Positions 7,880 to 14,581 of a stretch of DNA of 14,581 nucleotides are shown piece by piece. The stretch lies in NCBI GenBank assembly GCA_934716785.1, contig CAKUYM010000079.1, forward strand, positions 1-14,581, read 5' to 3'. Source of the stretch: an uncultured Bacteroides sp. GTDB taxonomy: Bacteria > Bacteroidota > Bacteroidia > Bacteroidales > Bacteroidaceae. A model generated the notes under the pieces. It was not told the DNA's origin. It made no database searches and saw only the letters and a program-made list of their open reading frames with translations. Position 1 is the stretch's first letter. Each line of letters begins with the position of its first letter. A program made the position numbers and the translations under genes.

Positions 7880-8884
7880 ATGACAATGAAAAATAGAAAG
7901 AATCTGTTTTATATAGGTATGTTTACCCTCTGTGCACTTGGCTTTGCGGCCTGTAGCGATGAGGAAACTTACGATGTGTATGGAGATCCGTATAATCATG
8001 TATATTTGTATGATGGCGGGAATAATTTTAAATTTGTACATACTCCTGTGTCCAGTATCAGCACATTGGATATGGAACTTCCGCTTTACTGCAATCATAA
8101 GTCACCCAAGTCTTTCTCTGCCTTAGTGGAGGTTGACAATTCATTGGTGAAGGCCTACAATGAAGCTAATAATACGGAATATGCAGAGGTGCCCGTCAGT
8201 GCCTTGAATATAGAAAACGGTGAGGTGTATTTTGAACAAGGCAGTTTCGTTTCCTCTAATGCTTTGCATATCACAGCAAATGAGAATATTGCAGATTTGC
8301 GTAACCCTAATGGGTATGTAATACCTCTTAGATTAGTGTCGGCTACGAATGATGTGAAGGTGGTAGAAGACAGGGCTACGACTTATATTTTTGTGAATGT
8401 GAGTGAGGATACTGATAATATAGCCGATGAGGCAGTTGATCCGAAAGGTACTTTGGTACAAGACCGTACCGGATGGACGGCGATTGTGCCTGAGGGATCT
8501 ACTTATAGCACATCTTGGAATAAGTCTGAAGAGCCTGATTATATCTTTTCCAATCCGAAAGAACCCTCAGGTATCGGTTATTGGTATGGAAGGATGAGAA
8601 ATCAGGAATTTCCTGTTATCATTAATTTGGGCAAAGCTTATACATTTGACGGAATGAAAGCATATTATAGCTATTATGACTATGACAATACGACATGGAC
8701 AAATCGAAGCTTGGTGGAAATCAGTAATAATGGGACGGACTGGGAATCTGTAGGTACGCTGTCAAATACGAACATTACTCAAACTTTTTATGCTCCGGTG
8801 ACAGCTCAATACATAAAGATTACGGTACCCCAATCCTATTCGGCATACTTCCGTTGTAGTGATTTTAATATTTATGCTAAATAA
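7880..8884 (+). CDS. DUF1735 surface lipoprotein with discoidin (F5/8 type C)-like C-terminal domain
   Basis: This is a probable surface glycan-binding protein of the locus, starting 18 bp after the GH18 gene. The lipobox FAAC gives the acylated Cys at residue 25, followed by SDEE, which matches the acidic Bacteroidota lipoprotein export signal for surface display. The DUF1735 domain is about residues 45-160 (ALVEVDNSLVKAYNEANNTEYA...). The C-terminal part, about 185-334, resembles an F5/8 type C fold: the pieces PVIINLGKAYTFDGMKAYY, SLVEISNNGTDWESVG and APVTAQYIKITVPQ follow its usual order. An in-frame ATG at 7886 could be the true start. The gene is more AT-rich than its neighbours in the lines I sampled. 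A binding role is inferred from domains and context; no catalytic motif is seen. Confidence 0.85.
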   Translation: MTMKNRKNLFYIGMFTLCALGFAACSDEETYDVYGDPYNHVYLYDGGNNFKFVHTPVSSISTLDMELPLYCNHKSPKSFSALVEVDNSLVKAYNEANNTEYAEVPVSALNIENGEVYFEQGSFVSSNALHITANENIADLRNPNGYVIPLRLVSATNDVKVVEDRATTYIFVNVSEDTDNIADEAVDPKGTLVQDRTGWTAIVPEGSTYSTSWNKSEEPDYIFSNPKEPSGIGYWYGRMRNQEFPVIINLGKAYTFDGMKAYYSYYDYDNTTWTNRSLVEISNNGTDWESVGTLSNTNITQTFYAPVTAQYIKITVPQSYSAYFRCSDFNIYAK

Positions 8885-8900
8885 TAAAATTGAAGGAAAC

Positions 8901-10097
8901 ATGAAAAAATATACGCTCTTATCTCTTGCAGCCCTGTTGTTCGTAGCAACAGGCTGCCAGAAAGAACCCGATTATAGTGATGCCGTTTACATGACCGGCA
9001 CACTGACCTCTCCGACTGTAAAATTTCTTGTAGAAGGACAGTCTACTTTAGGTCTTACTGTCACTTCGACGGACAAGATGGAGTCTGATTTGAAGGTAGG
9101 TGTACAGGTTGCTCCCTCGTTGCTTGAATCTTTCAATGCCACTACCGGACGCAATTGTCAAATGCCGCCCGAAGGAAGCTATAGCATTGAAGCCGGTGAT
9201 GTGGTGATTGCTGCCGGACAGAACCGGTCTACGCAAATTAAGGTGACTGCCGATTCTGAGAAATTGCAGGAAGGGGTGTCTTATTGCTTGCCTGTGTCCA
9301 TTACTTCCGTATCAGATGGCAATTTTAAAGTGATGGAATCATCTCGCACTGCCTACGTGATGCTTACTAAAGTTATCAATATCAAGGCGGCTTATCTGAG
9401 TGGCAGCCAAAGTTTCGACATTCCTTCTTTCGGTGGTGAAAACAGTCCGGTGAAAGCTCTGCAGCAGATGACGCTGGAAATGAAAGTTTATCCGAGAAGC
9501 TTCCCCGGAACTCGTGGCATCAGTTCACTTTGCGGCTGTGAGGAGAACTTCCTCTTCCGTTTCGGTGACGGAGCCGGAAAGCCGGGCAACAGATTGCAGT
9601 TGGCAAAAGCATCCATCGGTACGGCATCTCATCCTGACAAGAAGGACCACTATGAAGCGTGGGCTGACAAGGACTTTGAAACCAACCGCTGGTATCACTT
9701 TGCTGCCGTGTATGACGGTCAGTACCTGCGCGTTTATTTGGATGGTGAGCAAATCCAGTTTGTGGAAACCAAAAACGGAGGTACCATCAACTTAAGTATG
9801 GCATACGATGGTCATACGTGGGACGATACTTTCTCCATCGGCCGTTCGGTAGGACACTCTCGTTTCTTCAACGGTTATGTCAGCGAATGCCGCGTATGGA
9901 ATAAAGCTCGTACAGCAGCAGAGATTGAAGACGGAGTTTGCTATGTAGATCCTACAAGCGAAGGACTGCTTGCTTACTGGCGTTTCAATGGAGAAACGCA
10001 GGATGATGGTACAGTACTCGATATGACCGGACATGGGTATAATGCTCAGCCGTATGGTAATATTACCTATGTCGACAATCAGAAATGTCCATTCTAA
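8901..10097 (+). CDS. DUF1735 and LamG-like domain surface lipoprotein
   Basis: This is a second probable surface glycan-binding protein, 16 bp after the previous gene. I start it at ATG 8901 (398 aa) because this gives a clean lipoprotein signal (MKKYTLLSLAALLFVATGC, acylated Cys19), preceded by GAAGGAAAC. An upstream in-frame ATG at 8859 would add 14 residues that overlap the preceding gene and spoil the signal peptide. DUF1735 spans about residues 37-155. A concanavalin A-like/LamG (Laminin_G_3-type) domain spans about 185-375, with hallmark pieces WYHFAAVYDGQYLRVYLDGE (264-283), GYVSECRVWNKART (325-338) and GLLAYWRFNG (355-364). The same DUF1735-LamG pairing occurs beside GH18 enzymes in known N-glycan loci (for example BT3985 near BT3987). 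It is likely to bind glycan or glycoprotein rather than cut it. Confidence 0.87.
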   Translation: MKKYTLLSLAALLFVATGCQKEPDYSDAVYMTGTLTSPTVKFLVEGQSTLGLTVTSTDKMESDLKVGVQVAPSLLESFNATTGRNCQMPPEGSYSIEAGDVVIAAGQNRSTQIKVTADSEKLQEGVSYCLPVSITSVSDGNFKVMESSRTAYVMLTKVINIKAAYLSGSQSFDIPSFGGENSPVKALQQMTLEMKVYPRSFPGTRGISSLCGCEENFLFRFGDGAGKPGNRLQLAKASIGTASHPDKKDHYEAWADKDFETNRWYHFAAVYDGQYLRVYLDGEQIQFVETKNGGTINLSMAYDGHTWDDTFSIGRSVGHSRFFNGYVSECRVWNKARTAAEIEDGVCYVDPTSEGLLAYWRFNGETQDDGTVLDMTGHGYNAQPYGNITYVDNQKCPF

Positions 10098-10132
10098 ATA
10101 GGGTAAATTAGAGGTTGTTTTTTACTCAATCG

Positions 10133-10192
10133 AAGCCTGCTGTCAGAGTTGCTTTGCCCGCATAAGGCATTGTTAGTGGCAGCAGGCTTTTT
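10133..10192 (+). terminator. Intrinsic terminator closing the PUL operon
   Basis: A 13-bp stem forms between 10133-10145 (AAGCCTGCTGTCA) and 10177-10189 (TGGCAGCAGGCTT), with a single G-U pair, followed directly by TTTTT ending at 10192. The 31-nt loop can form a smaller inner stem (TGCTTT 10150-10155 with AAGGCA 10164-10169). It sits 36 bp after the DUF1735-LamG stop and separates the operon from the GH3 gene. Confidence 0.88.
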
Positions 10193-10201
10193 GAATTAGC
10201 A

Positions 10202-10209
10202 TACCTTTG
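10202..10209 (+). promoter_or_regulatory. Candidate Bacteroides -7 promoter box before the GH3 gene
   Basis: TACCTTTG matches the Bacteroides -7 consensus TAnnTTTG and lies just after the operon terminator. Initiation a few bases downstream would give a leader of about 65 nt to the GH3 ATG at 10281. No TTG appears at the ideal -33 distance, so this is only a moderate candidate. Confidence 0.4.
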
Positions 10210-10280
10210 TGGAGTTGAACGTAATACAGATAGAGTTGAAATATGACTGAACCTTTTTAGTAATTAGAGCAAGAATATTT

Positions 10281-12635
10281 ATGATATTACATAACAGATA
10301 TAAACTGCTATTATTTCTGATAATAGTGGCATGTGGGGATTATGTATTAGCCCAGCATTCGCTACCCTCTTATAAAAATCCCCGCCTTTCCATTGAGCAA
10401 CGGGTGGCAGACCTACTCTCCCGCATGACCGTAGAAGAAAAAGTCGGTCAGCTACTATGCCCCTTAGGGTGGGAGATGTATGAGATTAAAGGAAATGCTG
10501 TTTCCCTTTCCGATAAGTTCAAACAATTGATAAAAGAGCGTCATGCCGGCATGCTTTGGGCTACTTTCCGTGCCGACCCATGGACGAAGAAGACACTTGA
10601 CAATGGTCTGAATCCTGCATTGGCGGCAAAGGCGGGAAATGCTTTGCAGAAATATGTAATGGAGAACACCCGCTTAGGGATTCCCATGTTCTTGGCGGAA
10701 GAAGCGCCACACGGGCACATGGCAATCGGTGCGACTGTTTTCCCGACGGGTATCGGGATGGCTGCCACTTGGTCGCCTCAGTTAATCAACGAAGTGGGGA
10801 AAGCGATAGGAAAGGAAGTGCGGCTTCAAGGCGGGCATATCAGCTACGGGCCCGTGCTCGATCTTACCCGTGATCCGCGTTGGTCGCGTGTGGAAGAGAC
10901 ATTTGGAGAAGACCCTGTGCTGACGGGGGCGATAGGAAGAGCGATGGTCGAAGGACTGGGCGGGGGAGATCTTTCTCAGCCCTACAGTACATTGGCTACA
11001 TTGAAGCATTTTCTTGCTTACGGAATCTCGGAGGGCGGACAGAACGGGAATCCCTCTTTTGTGGGAATACGCGAACTGCATGAGAATTTCCTTCCTCCGT
11101 TCCGCCAGGCGATTGATGCCGGTGCCCTGTCTGTGATGACTTCCTATAATTCGATGGATGGCATTCCCTGCACGGCAAACCACTATCTGCTGACCGAACT
11201 TTTGAAGAATGAATGGAAGTTCCGGGGATTTGTAGTCTCGGATTTGTATAGCATCGAGGGGATTCATCAAAGTCATTTTGTGGCCCCGACTATGGAGGAG
11301 GCGGCTGTCATGGCTTTGTCGGCAGGAGTGGATGTAGACCTGGGAGGCGATGCGTATATGAATATAGTAAACGCCGTGAATGCCGGTCGTGTCAGCCGTG
11401 AGGTACTTGACGCATCTGTGGCCCGCGTGCTCCGGTTGAAGTTTGAGATGGGATTGTTTGAGAATCCTTATGTCGATCCGGGAAAAGCGAAGAAGGGAGT
11501 GCGTAATGACGCACACATTGCTTTGGCGCGCAAGGTGGCGCAAGCCTCTGTCACTCTGTTGAAAAATGACGGCTCACTGCTTCCGCTGAACAAAAATATT
11601 TCCAAGGTGGCATTGATAGGTCCCAATGCAGATAATCGGTACAATATGTTGGGGGATTACACCGCCCCGCAGGAAGAGAAGAATGTAAAGACCGTATTGG
11701 ACGGAATCAGGACCAAGCTATCTCCGGCACAGGTGGAATACGTGAAAGGGTGCTCCATTCGTGACACTCTGGCTTCTGATATCGAACAGGCTGTGGCCGC
11801 TGCCCGGCGTTCGGAAGTCGTTATAGCTGTAGTTGGCGGATCCAGTGCCCGTGATTTCAAAACAAGTTATAAGGAGACGGGTGCTGCCATTACAGATGAA
11901 AAGACGGTCAGTGATATGGAATGTGGCGAAGGGTTCGACCGTGCAACGCTTTCTCTCTTAGGGAGACAGCAAGAACTGCTCGAAGCCTTGAAGGCTACGG
12001 GGAAACCGCTGGTTGTTGTGTATATTGAGGGCCGGCCTTTGGACAAGAACTGGGCTTCCGAAAACGCAGATGCTCTACTGACCGCTTATTATCCGGGGCA
12101 AGAGGGGGGAAGTGCAATTGCCGATGTCCTGTTCGGAGACTATAATCCGGCAGGAAGATTGCCGTTGACAGTTCCTCGTTCAGTAGGCCAGCTTCCTGTT
12201 TATTACAATAAGAAAGCACCTCAGAATCATGACTATGTGGAACTGTCCGCTTCGCCGCTTTATGCTTTCGGATATGGTCTGAGCTATACCACTTTCGAAT
12301 ATTCGGATTTGCATGTATCGGCTTTGTCTCCTCATTCTTTTGAAGTATCGTTCAAGGTTCGGAATACGGGGAAGTACGATGGTGAAGAGGTGGCGCAGCT
12401 TTATCTGAGAGATGAATACGCTTCGGTGGTGCAACCGTTAAAACAGTTGAAGCACTTCGAACGCTTTTATCTGAAGCGTGGGGAGGTGAAGGAAGTGAAA
12501 TTCGTTTTATCGGAAAATGATTTCGCACTGGTGGATAAGAATCTGCACTCGGTAGTAGAGCCGGGAATCTTTCAGCTAATGGTTGGATCTGCATCCAATG
12601 ACATCAGATTGCATACTAAAGTGGAGATAAAATGA
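10281..12635 (+). CDS. Glycoside hydrolase family 3, beta-glucosidase/beta-xylosidase type
   Basis: This is an exported exo-acting retaining beta-glycosidase of 784 aa. The TIM-barrel domain is about residues 30-390, with YGPVLDLTRDPRWSRVEETFGEDP (189-212), KH at 242-243 and the nucleophile Asp321 in VVSDLYS. The alpha/beta sandwich is about 412-630, with LIGPNAD and ECGEGFDRATLSLLGRQ, where Glu550 is the likely acid/base. A fibronectin III-like domain covers about 690-780. The usual LPG after the DR motif is LLG here. The N-terminus allows two signal readings: a lipobox IVAC with Cys18, or signal peptidase I cleavage after VLA at residue 24. The gene follows a terminator and precedes another, so it is probably its own transcription unit. 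It lacks the NagZ motif and is therefore less likely to be a beta-N-acetylglucosaminidase. The exact sugar (glucose, xylose or another) is not readable. Confidence 0.93.
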   Translation: MILHNRYKLLLFLIIVACGDYVLAQHSLPSYKNPRLSIEQRVADLLSRMTVEEKVGQLLCPLGWEMYEIKGNAVSLSDKFKQLIKERHAGMLWATFRADPWTKKTLDNGLNPALAAKAGNALQKYVMENTRLGIPMFLAEEAPHGHMAIGATVFPTGIGMAATWSPQLINEVGKAIGKEVRLQGGHISYGPVLDLTRDPRWSRVEETFGEDPVLTGAIGRAMVEGLGGGDLSQPYSTLATLKHFLAYGISEGGQNGNPSFVGIRELHENFLPPFRQAIDAGALSVMTSYNSMDGIPCTANHYLLTELLKNEWKFRGFVVSDLYSIEGIHQSHFVAPTMEEAAVMALSAGVDVDLGGDAYMNIVNAVNAGRVSREVLDASVARVLRLKFEMGLFENPYVDPGKAKKGVRNDAHIALARKVAQASVTLLKNDGSLLPLNKNISKVALIGPNADNRYNMLGDYTAPQEEKNVKTVLDGIRTKLSPAQVEYVKGCSIRDTLASDIEQAVAAARRSEVVIAVVGGSSARDFKTSYKETGAAITDEKTVSDMECGEGFDRATLSLLGRQQELLEALKATGKPLVVVYIEGRPLDKNWASENADALLTAYYPGQEGGSAIADVLFGDYNPAGRLPLTVPRSVGQLPVYYNKKAPQNHDYVELSASPLYAFGYGLSYTTFEYSDLHVSALSPHSFEVSFKVRNTGKYDGEEVAQLYLRDEYASVVQPLKQLKHFERFYLKRGEVKEVKFVLSENDFALVDKNLHSVVEPGIFQLMVGSASNDIRLHTKVEIK

Positions 12636-12686
12636 AAGGTATATGCAAATTGCTCATTATTAAATAGGTACGATATAGAACTTTTT

Positions 12687-12767
12687 CTCACCGTGGTGGG
12701 AATAAATACTCACCGTGATGAGAAAAAATTCTCATCGCGATGAGTATTTTTTTCTCATAGTAGTGAG
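12687..12767 (+). repeat. Array of four phased 14-bp palindromic units
   Basis: Units sit at 12687-12700 (CTCACCGTGGTGGG), 12709-12722 (CTCACCGTGATGAG), 12731-12744 (CTCATCGCGATGAG, a perfect palindrome) and 12754-12767 (CTCATAGTAGTGAG). Start-to-start spacing is 22, 22 and 23 bp, close to two helical turns, and the 8-9 bp spacers are almost pure A/T. The two middle units also form the terminator hairpin listed separately. It could be an operator array, an interspersed intergenic repeat of the genome, or simply an extended terminator. Confidence 0.75.
12708..12753 (+). terminator. Strong intrinsic terminator after the GH3 gene
   Basis: The arms ACTCACCGTGATGAGAA (12708-12724) and TTCTCATCGCGATGAGT (12729-12745) form a 17-bp stem, with 15 Watson-Crick pairs, one G-U and one mismatch, and an AAAA loop. 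A run of seven T (12747-12753) follows. It lies 73 bp after the GH3 stop. Confidence 0.8.
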
Positions 12768-12849
12768 CATTGTTTGAGAATAATCTTAAATTATGTAAAG
12801 TTTGATAGTTGAACGAATAAGGGCGTAATCCCATAGGCCATATTGTTTG

Positions 12850-12857
12850 TATTTTTG
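12850..12857 (+). promoter_or_regulatory. Candidate -7 promoter box before the GNAT gene
   Basis: TATTTTTG matches TAnnTTTG and lies 24 bp before the ATG at 12882, leaving a leader of roughly 15-20 nt. No matching -33 TTG is seen at the right distance. Its position argues against the longer TTG start at 12843, which would lie upstream of the box. Confidence 0.4.
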
Positions 12858-12881
12858 CAGTGTTTTTTTTATCATAAGACA

Positions 12882-13367
12882 ATGATCAGAAAGGTAAAAC
12901 AGGAAGATTGCAAGGCTATCACTGCAATATACAATGGATATATTGCAGACAGTACGGTAACTTTTGAGACAGAGCCGGTTTCGGAAGATGAGATGGGGCA
13001 GCGTATATCTACTATCGCATTGCGGTATCCTTATTTAGTTTGTGAGATAGACAATGTTGTTGTAGGATATTGTTATGCTCATGCTTGGAAAGAAAGGGCG
13101 GCTTATAGCAAGACATTTGAAATCAGTGTCTACCTCTCACCCGAATGTCTGGGAAAGGGGATCGGGAAACAGTTGGTGTTGAGGCTGATTGACGAATGCA
13201 GGGAGATGGGGTGCCATGCCTTAATAGCTTGTATCACAGAAGAAAATGAAGGGAGCAAAGCATTCCATTTAAAACTTGGTTTCAAACAGGTATCCTTGTT
13301 TAAGGAAGTCGGAATTAAGTTCGGGCGCAGATTGGATATTTCGGATTATGAATTGTTGTTAGATTAG
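12882..13367 (+). CDS. GNAT-family N-acetyltransferase, phosphinothricin acetyltransferase-like
   Basis: This is a soluble acetyl-CoA-dependent N-acetyltransferase of 161 aa. It resembles the PAT/Bar/YncA branch, whose members acetylate small amino-acid-like molecules such as phosphinothricin, methionine sulfoximine or methionine. Visible features are the N-terminal IRKVKQEDCKAITAIYN, the acetyl-CoA loop SPECLGKGIGKQL at residues 86-98, and the C-terminal KLGFKQVSLFKEVGIKFGRRLD at about 131-152, which is typical of this branch. The position that is usually Arg or Gln at the start of the Q/RxxGxG/A loop is Leu90, a mild departure. ATG 12882 is chosen because it begins the domain; a longer TTG frame from 12843 adds low-complexity residues. 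The gene is separated from GH3 by a terminator and appears unrelated to the glycan locus. The natural substrate is unknown. Confidence 0.88.
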   Translation: MIRKVKQEDCKAITAIYNGYIADSTVTFETEPVSEDEMGQRISTIALRYPYLVCEIDNVVVGYCYAHAWKERAAYSKTFEISVYLSPECLGKGIGKQLVLRLIDECREMGCHALIACITEENEGSKAFHLKLGFKQVSLFKEVGIKFGRRLDISDYELLLD

Positions 13368-13421
13368 AATCGTGATAAAAAGAAAAAATCTGTCTGTCTC
13401 TATTAAATATCCTCTTTCTGC

Positions 13422-13451
13422 TTGATTATTACGTGATTATTGCTACATTTG
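13422..13451 (+). promoter_or_regulatory. Bacteroides-type promoter before the Rpn-family gene
   Basis: TTG at 13422-13424 and TACATTTG at 13444-13451 match the -33 and -7 elements, with a 19-bp spacer as expected. Transcription would begin near 13458, about 50 nt before ATG 13508. The alternative GTG start at 13433 lies between the two boxes and could not be on this transcript, which supports the shorter protein. Confidence 0.6.
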
Positions 13452-13507
13452 TCCACAATCGGACGAAGGTCTGTTGTGGCATTAAAGATAATGAAAGTAA
13501 AATAATC

Positions 13508-14560
13508 ATGGGAATAGAAGGAATAGATGATAAGTATGTAAATCCATATACAGATTTCGGCTTTAAATTGCTCTTTGGAACAGCAATGAATAAGGAGTTA
13601 TTAATTAGCTTTTTGAATGCTTTGCTGTTCAGAGATAAGGATGAATCAATCAGAGATGTGACTTATCTTAATACAGAGCAGCTTGGAATGCAGGAGTATG
13701 ACCGTCGTGCCGTCTTTGATGTGTATTGCGAGAATGAGAAGGGTGAGAAGTTTCTGGTTGAGATGCAGCGTGGCGAGCAGCAGTTCTTTAAGGATCGTAG
13801 TGTCTTTTACTCCACTTTTCCGATACGTGAACAGGCTATACGGGGGAAATGGGATTATGAGTTGAAGGCTGTCTATGTGGTAGGTATTTTGAATTTCTCC
13901 TTTGACAAGTCGGATGAGAAATACTTCCATCATGAAGTGAAGTTGGTCGATCTTTATACCCACAAGGTATTTTATGATAAACTTACCTTTGTCTATCTTG
14001 AGATGCCCAAGTTCAACAAGACCGAGAATGAGTTGGAGGGTATGTTTGACAAGTGGTTGTTTGTCCTGCGTAACCTATCCTCTTTATTCGAACGTCCCAA
14101 GGCATTACAGAACAGGGTTTTTGACCGTCTCTTTGAAACTGCCGAAATAGCCAAATTTACCAAGACGGAATTGAGTGAGTATTGGGATAGTTTGAAAAAC
14201 TTTCGTGACTGGTACAGTGCCTTATCCACAGCGGAAAAGAAAGGATTTGAGACCGGTATCGAAAAGGGTTTTGAAAGAGGTATTGAACAAGGCATTGAAA
14301 GAGGTATTGAACAAGGCATTGAAAGAGGTATTGAACAAGGCATTGAAAGAGGTATTGAGCAAGGTATTGAACAAGGTATTGAGCAAGGTCTCCAGAAAGG
14401 TCGAGAAGAAGGTAAAAAAGAAGGAAGAGAAGAGGGGGTGAGAGAGGCTAATCTAAATAATGCCCGTAACTTAAAGAAAATGGGAATAACCGCTGATGTT
14501 ATATCGGCTCAGTTTGAAAACTTGGGGGAATTAGTTAAAATGGTTATCTTTGCCGCATGA
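13508..14560 (+). CDS. Rpn-family / PDDEXK_2 nuclease-like (putative transposase-type) protein
   Basis: From ATG 13508 the protein has 350 aa. Residues 10-24 (YVNPYTDFGFKLLFG) are the usual start of the PDDEXK_2/Rpn family, and the PD-(D/E)xK-type catalytic core is visible as Asp71 (AVFDVYC) with Glu85-x-Gln87 (LVEMQRG). Relatives (E. coli RpnA-like) are DNA endonucleases that promote recombination; many genomes carry several copies of unclear role. Residues about 249-310 are a low-complexity helical tail of GIEQ/GIER repeats passing into KGREEGKKEGREEG, probably a coiled or charged helix. A short C-terminal segment (LKKMGITADVISAQF) matches the family's common end. No terminal inverted repeats or target duplications flank it, so it is not shown to be a mobile element here. 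A GTG start at 13433 is rejected because it lies inside the promoter. Confidence 0.85.
   Translation: MGIEGIDDKYVNPYTDFGFKLLFGTAMNKELLISFLNALLFRDKDESIRDVTYLNTEQLGMQEYDRRAVFDVYCENEKGEKFLVEMQRGEQQFFKDRSVFYSTFPIREQAIRGKWDYELKAVYVVGILNFSFDKSDEKYFHHEVKLVDLYTHKVFYDKLTFVYLEMPKFNKTENELEGMFDKWLFVLRNLSSLFERPKALQNRVFDRLFETAEIAKFTKTELSEYWDSLKNFRDWYSALSTAEKKGFETGIEKGFERGIEQGIERGIEQGIERGIEQGIERGIEQGIEQGIEQGLQKGREEGKKEGREEGVREANLNNARNLKKMGITADVISAQFENLGELVKMVIFAA
14279..14386 (+). repeat. In-frame minisatellite encoding GIEQGIER repeats
   Basis: Three perfect 24-bp copies (14279-14302, 14303-14326, 14327-14350), each encoding GIEQGIER, are followed by three 12-bp units encoding GIEQ (14351-14386) that differ only by GAA/GAG. 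The unit lengths are multiples of three, so copy-number change by slippage would keep the reading frame while altering the length of the protein tail. Confidence 0.92.
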
Positions 14561-14581
14561 AACAGAAACGCCCCAAAACCA

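Noticed and set aside
8859..8900. Longer start for the DUF1735-LamG protein
   Set aside because: It overlaps the previous gene and places polar residues before a clean lipoprotein signal that begins at 8901.
10281..12635. GH3 as a NagZ-type beta-N-acetylglucosaminidase completing the GH18 pathway
   Set aside because: The NagZ-type KH(F/I)PG...SH motif is absent (it reads KHFLAYG), and the protein has the three-domain layout and GEGFDR motif of beta-glucosidases.
13433..13507. Longer GTG start for the Rpn-family protein
   Set aside because: It lies between promoter elements at 13422-13424 and 13444-13451, and the added residues do not belong to the family domain.
14205..14441. ORF in another frame across the GIEQ repeats
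   Set aside because: Its repetitive protein is a by-product of the minisatellite read out of frame; the PDDEXK frame is the supported gene.
13508..14560. Rpn-family gene as part of a complete insertion sequence
   Set aside because: No terminal inverted repeats or target-site duplications were seen in the flanks present, and the right flank is only 21 bases.

Overview
The window looks like a chromosomal stretch from a gut Bacteroides or close relative. The evidence is an ECF-sigma / FecR anti-sigma pair, a SusC/SusD pair, several lipoproteins with Bacteroidota-style lipoboxes, start codons without clear Shine-Dalgarno sites, and matches to the Bacteroides -7 promoter box TAnnTTTG. The species cannot be named from the sequence alone.

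Positions 2-10192 form a polysaccharide (more likely glycan) utilisation locus, all on the + strand. In order it holds a 5'-truncated ECF sigma factor (2-478), a FecR-like anti-sigma factor (648-1625), a 200-bp leader with three hairpins, a SusC-type TonB-dependent transporter carrying the STN signalling domain (1828-5190), a SusD-like lipoprotein (5203-6804), a GH18 endo-beta-N-acetylglucosaminidase-type lipoprotein with an intact DGxDxDxE motif (6848-7861), and two DUF1735 surface lipoproteins. The first of these has a discoidin-like C-terminus (7880-8884) and the second a LamG-like C-terminus (8901-10097). A strong intrinsic terminator at 10133-10192 closes the operon. From susC onward the gaps are only 12-43 bp, which fits one transcript. 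Family knowledge suggests the following model. The GH18 releases a glycan at the cell surface, the DUF1735 proteins and SusD hold it, SusC imports it, and the STN domain reports occupancy to FecR, which frees the sigma factor to transcribe susC onward. Host N-glycan or a similar GlcNAc-containing glycan is the best substrate guess.

Positions 10281-12635 encode a GH3 enzyme of the beta-glucosidase/beta-xylosidase type. It lies after the terminator and has its own candidate promoter, so it may be regulated separately. Its tail holds an unusual array of four 14-bp palindromes spaced 22-23 bp apart; the middle two fold into a 17-bp terminator hairpin.

Positions 12882-14581 are ordinary accessory content: a GNAT acetyltransferase of the phosphinothricin-acetyltransferase-like group, and an Rpn/PDDEXK_2 family protein with a perfect 24-bp minisatellite in its C-terminal GIEQ-repeat tail. 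I see no tRNA, rRNA, CRISPR array or complete insertion sequence. No wholly new system is evident. The most unusual features are the phased palindrome array and the mutually exclusive hairpins before susC.
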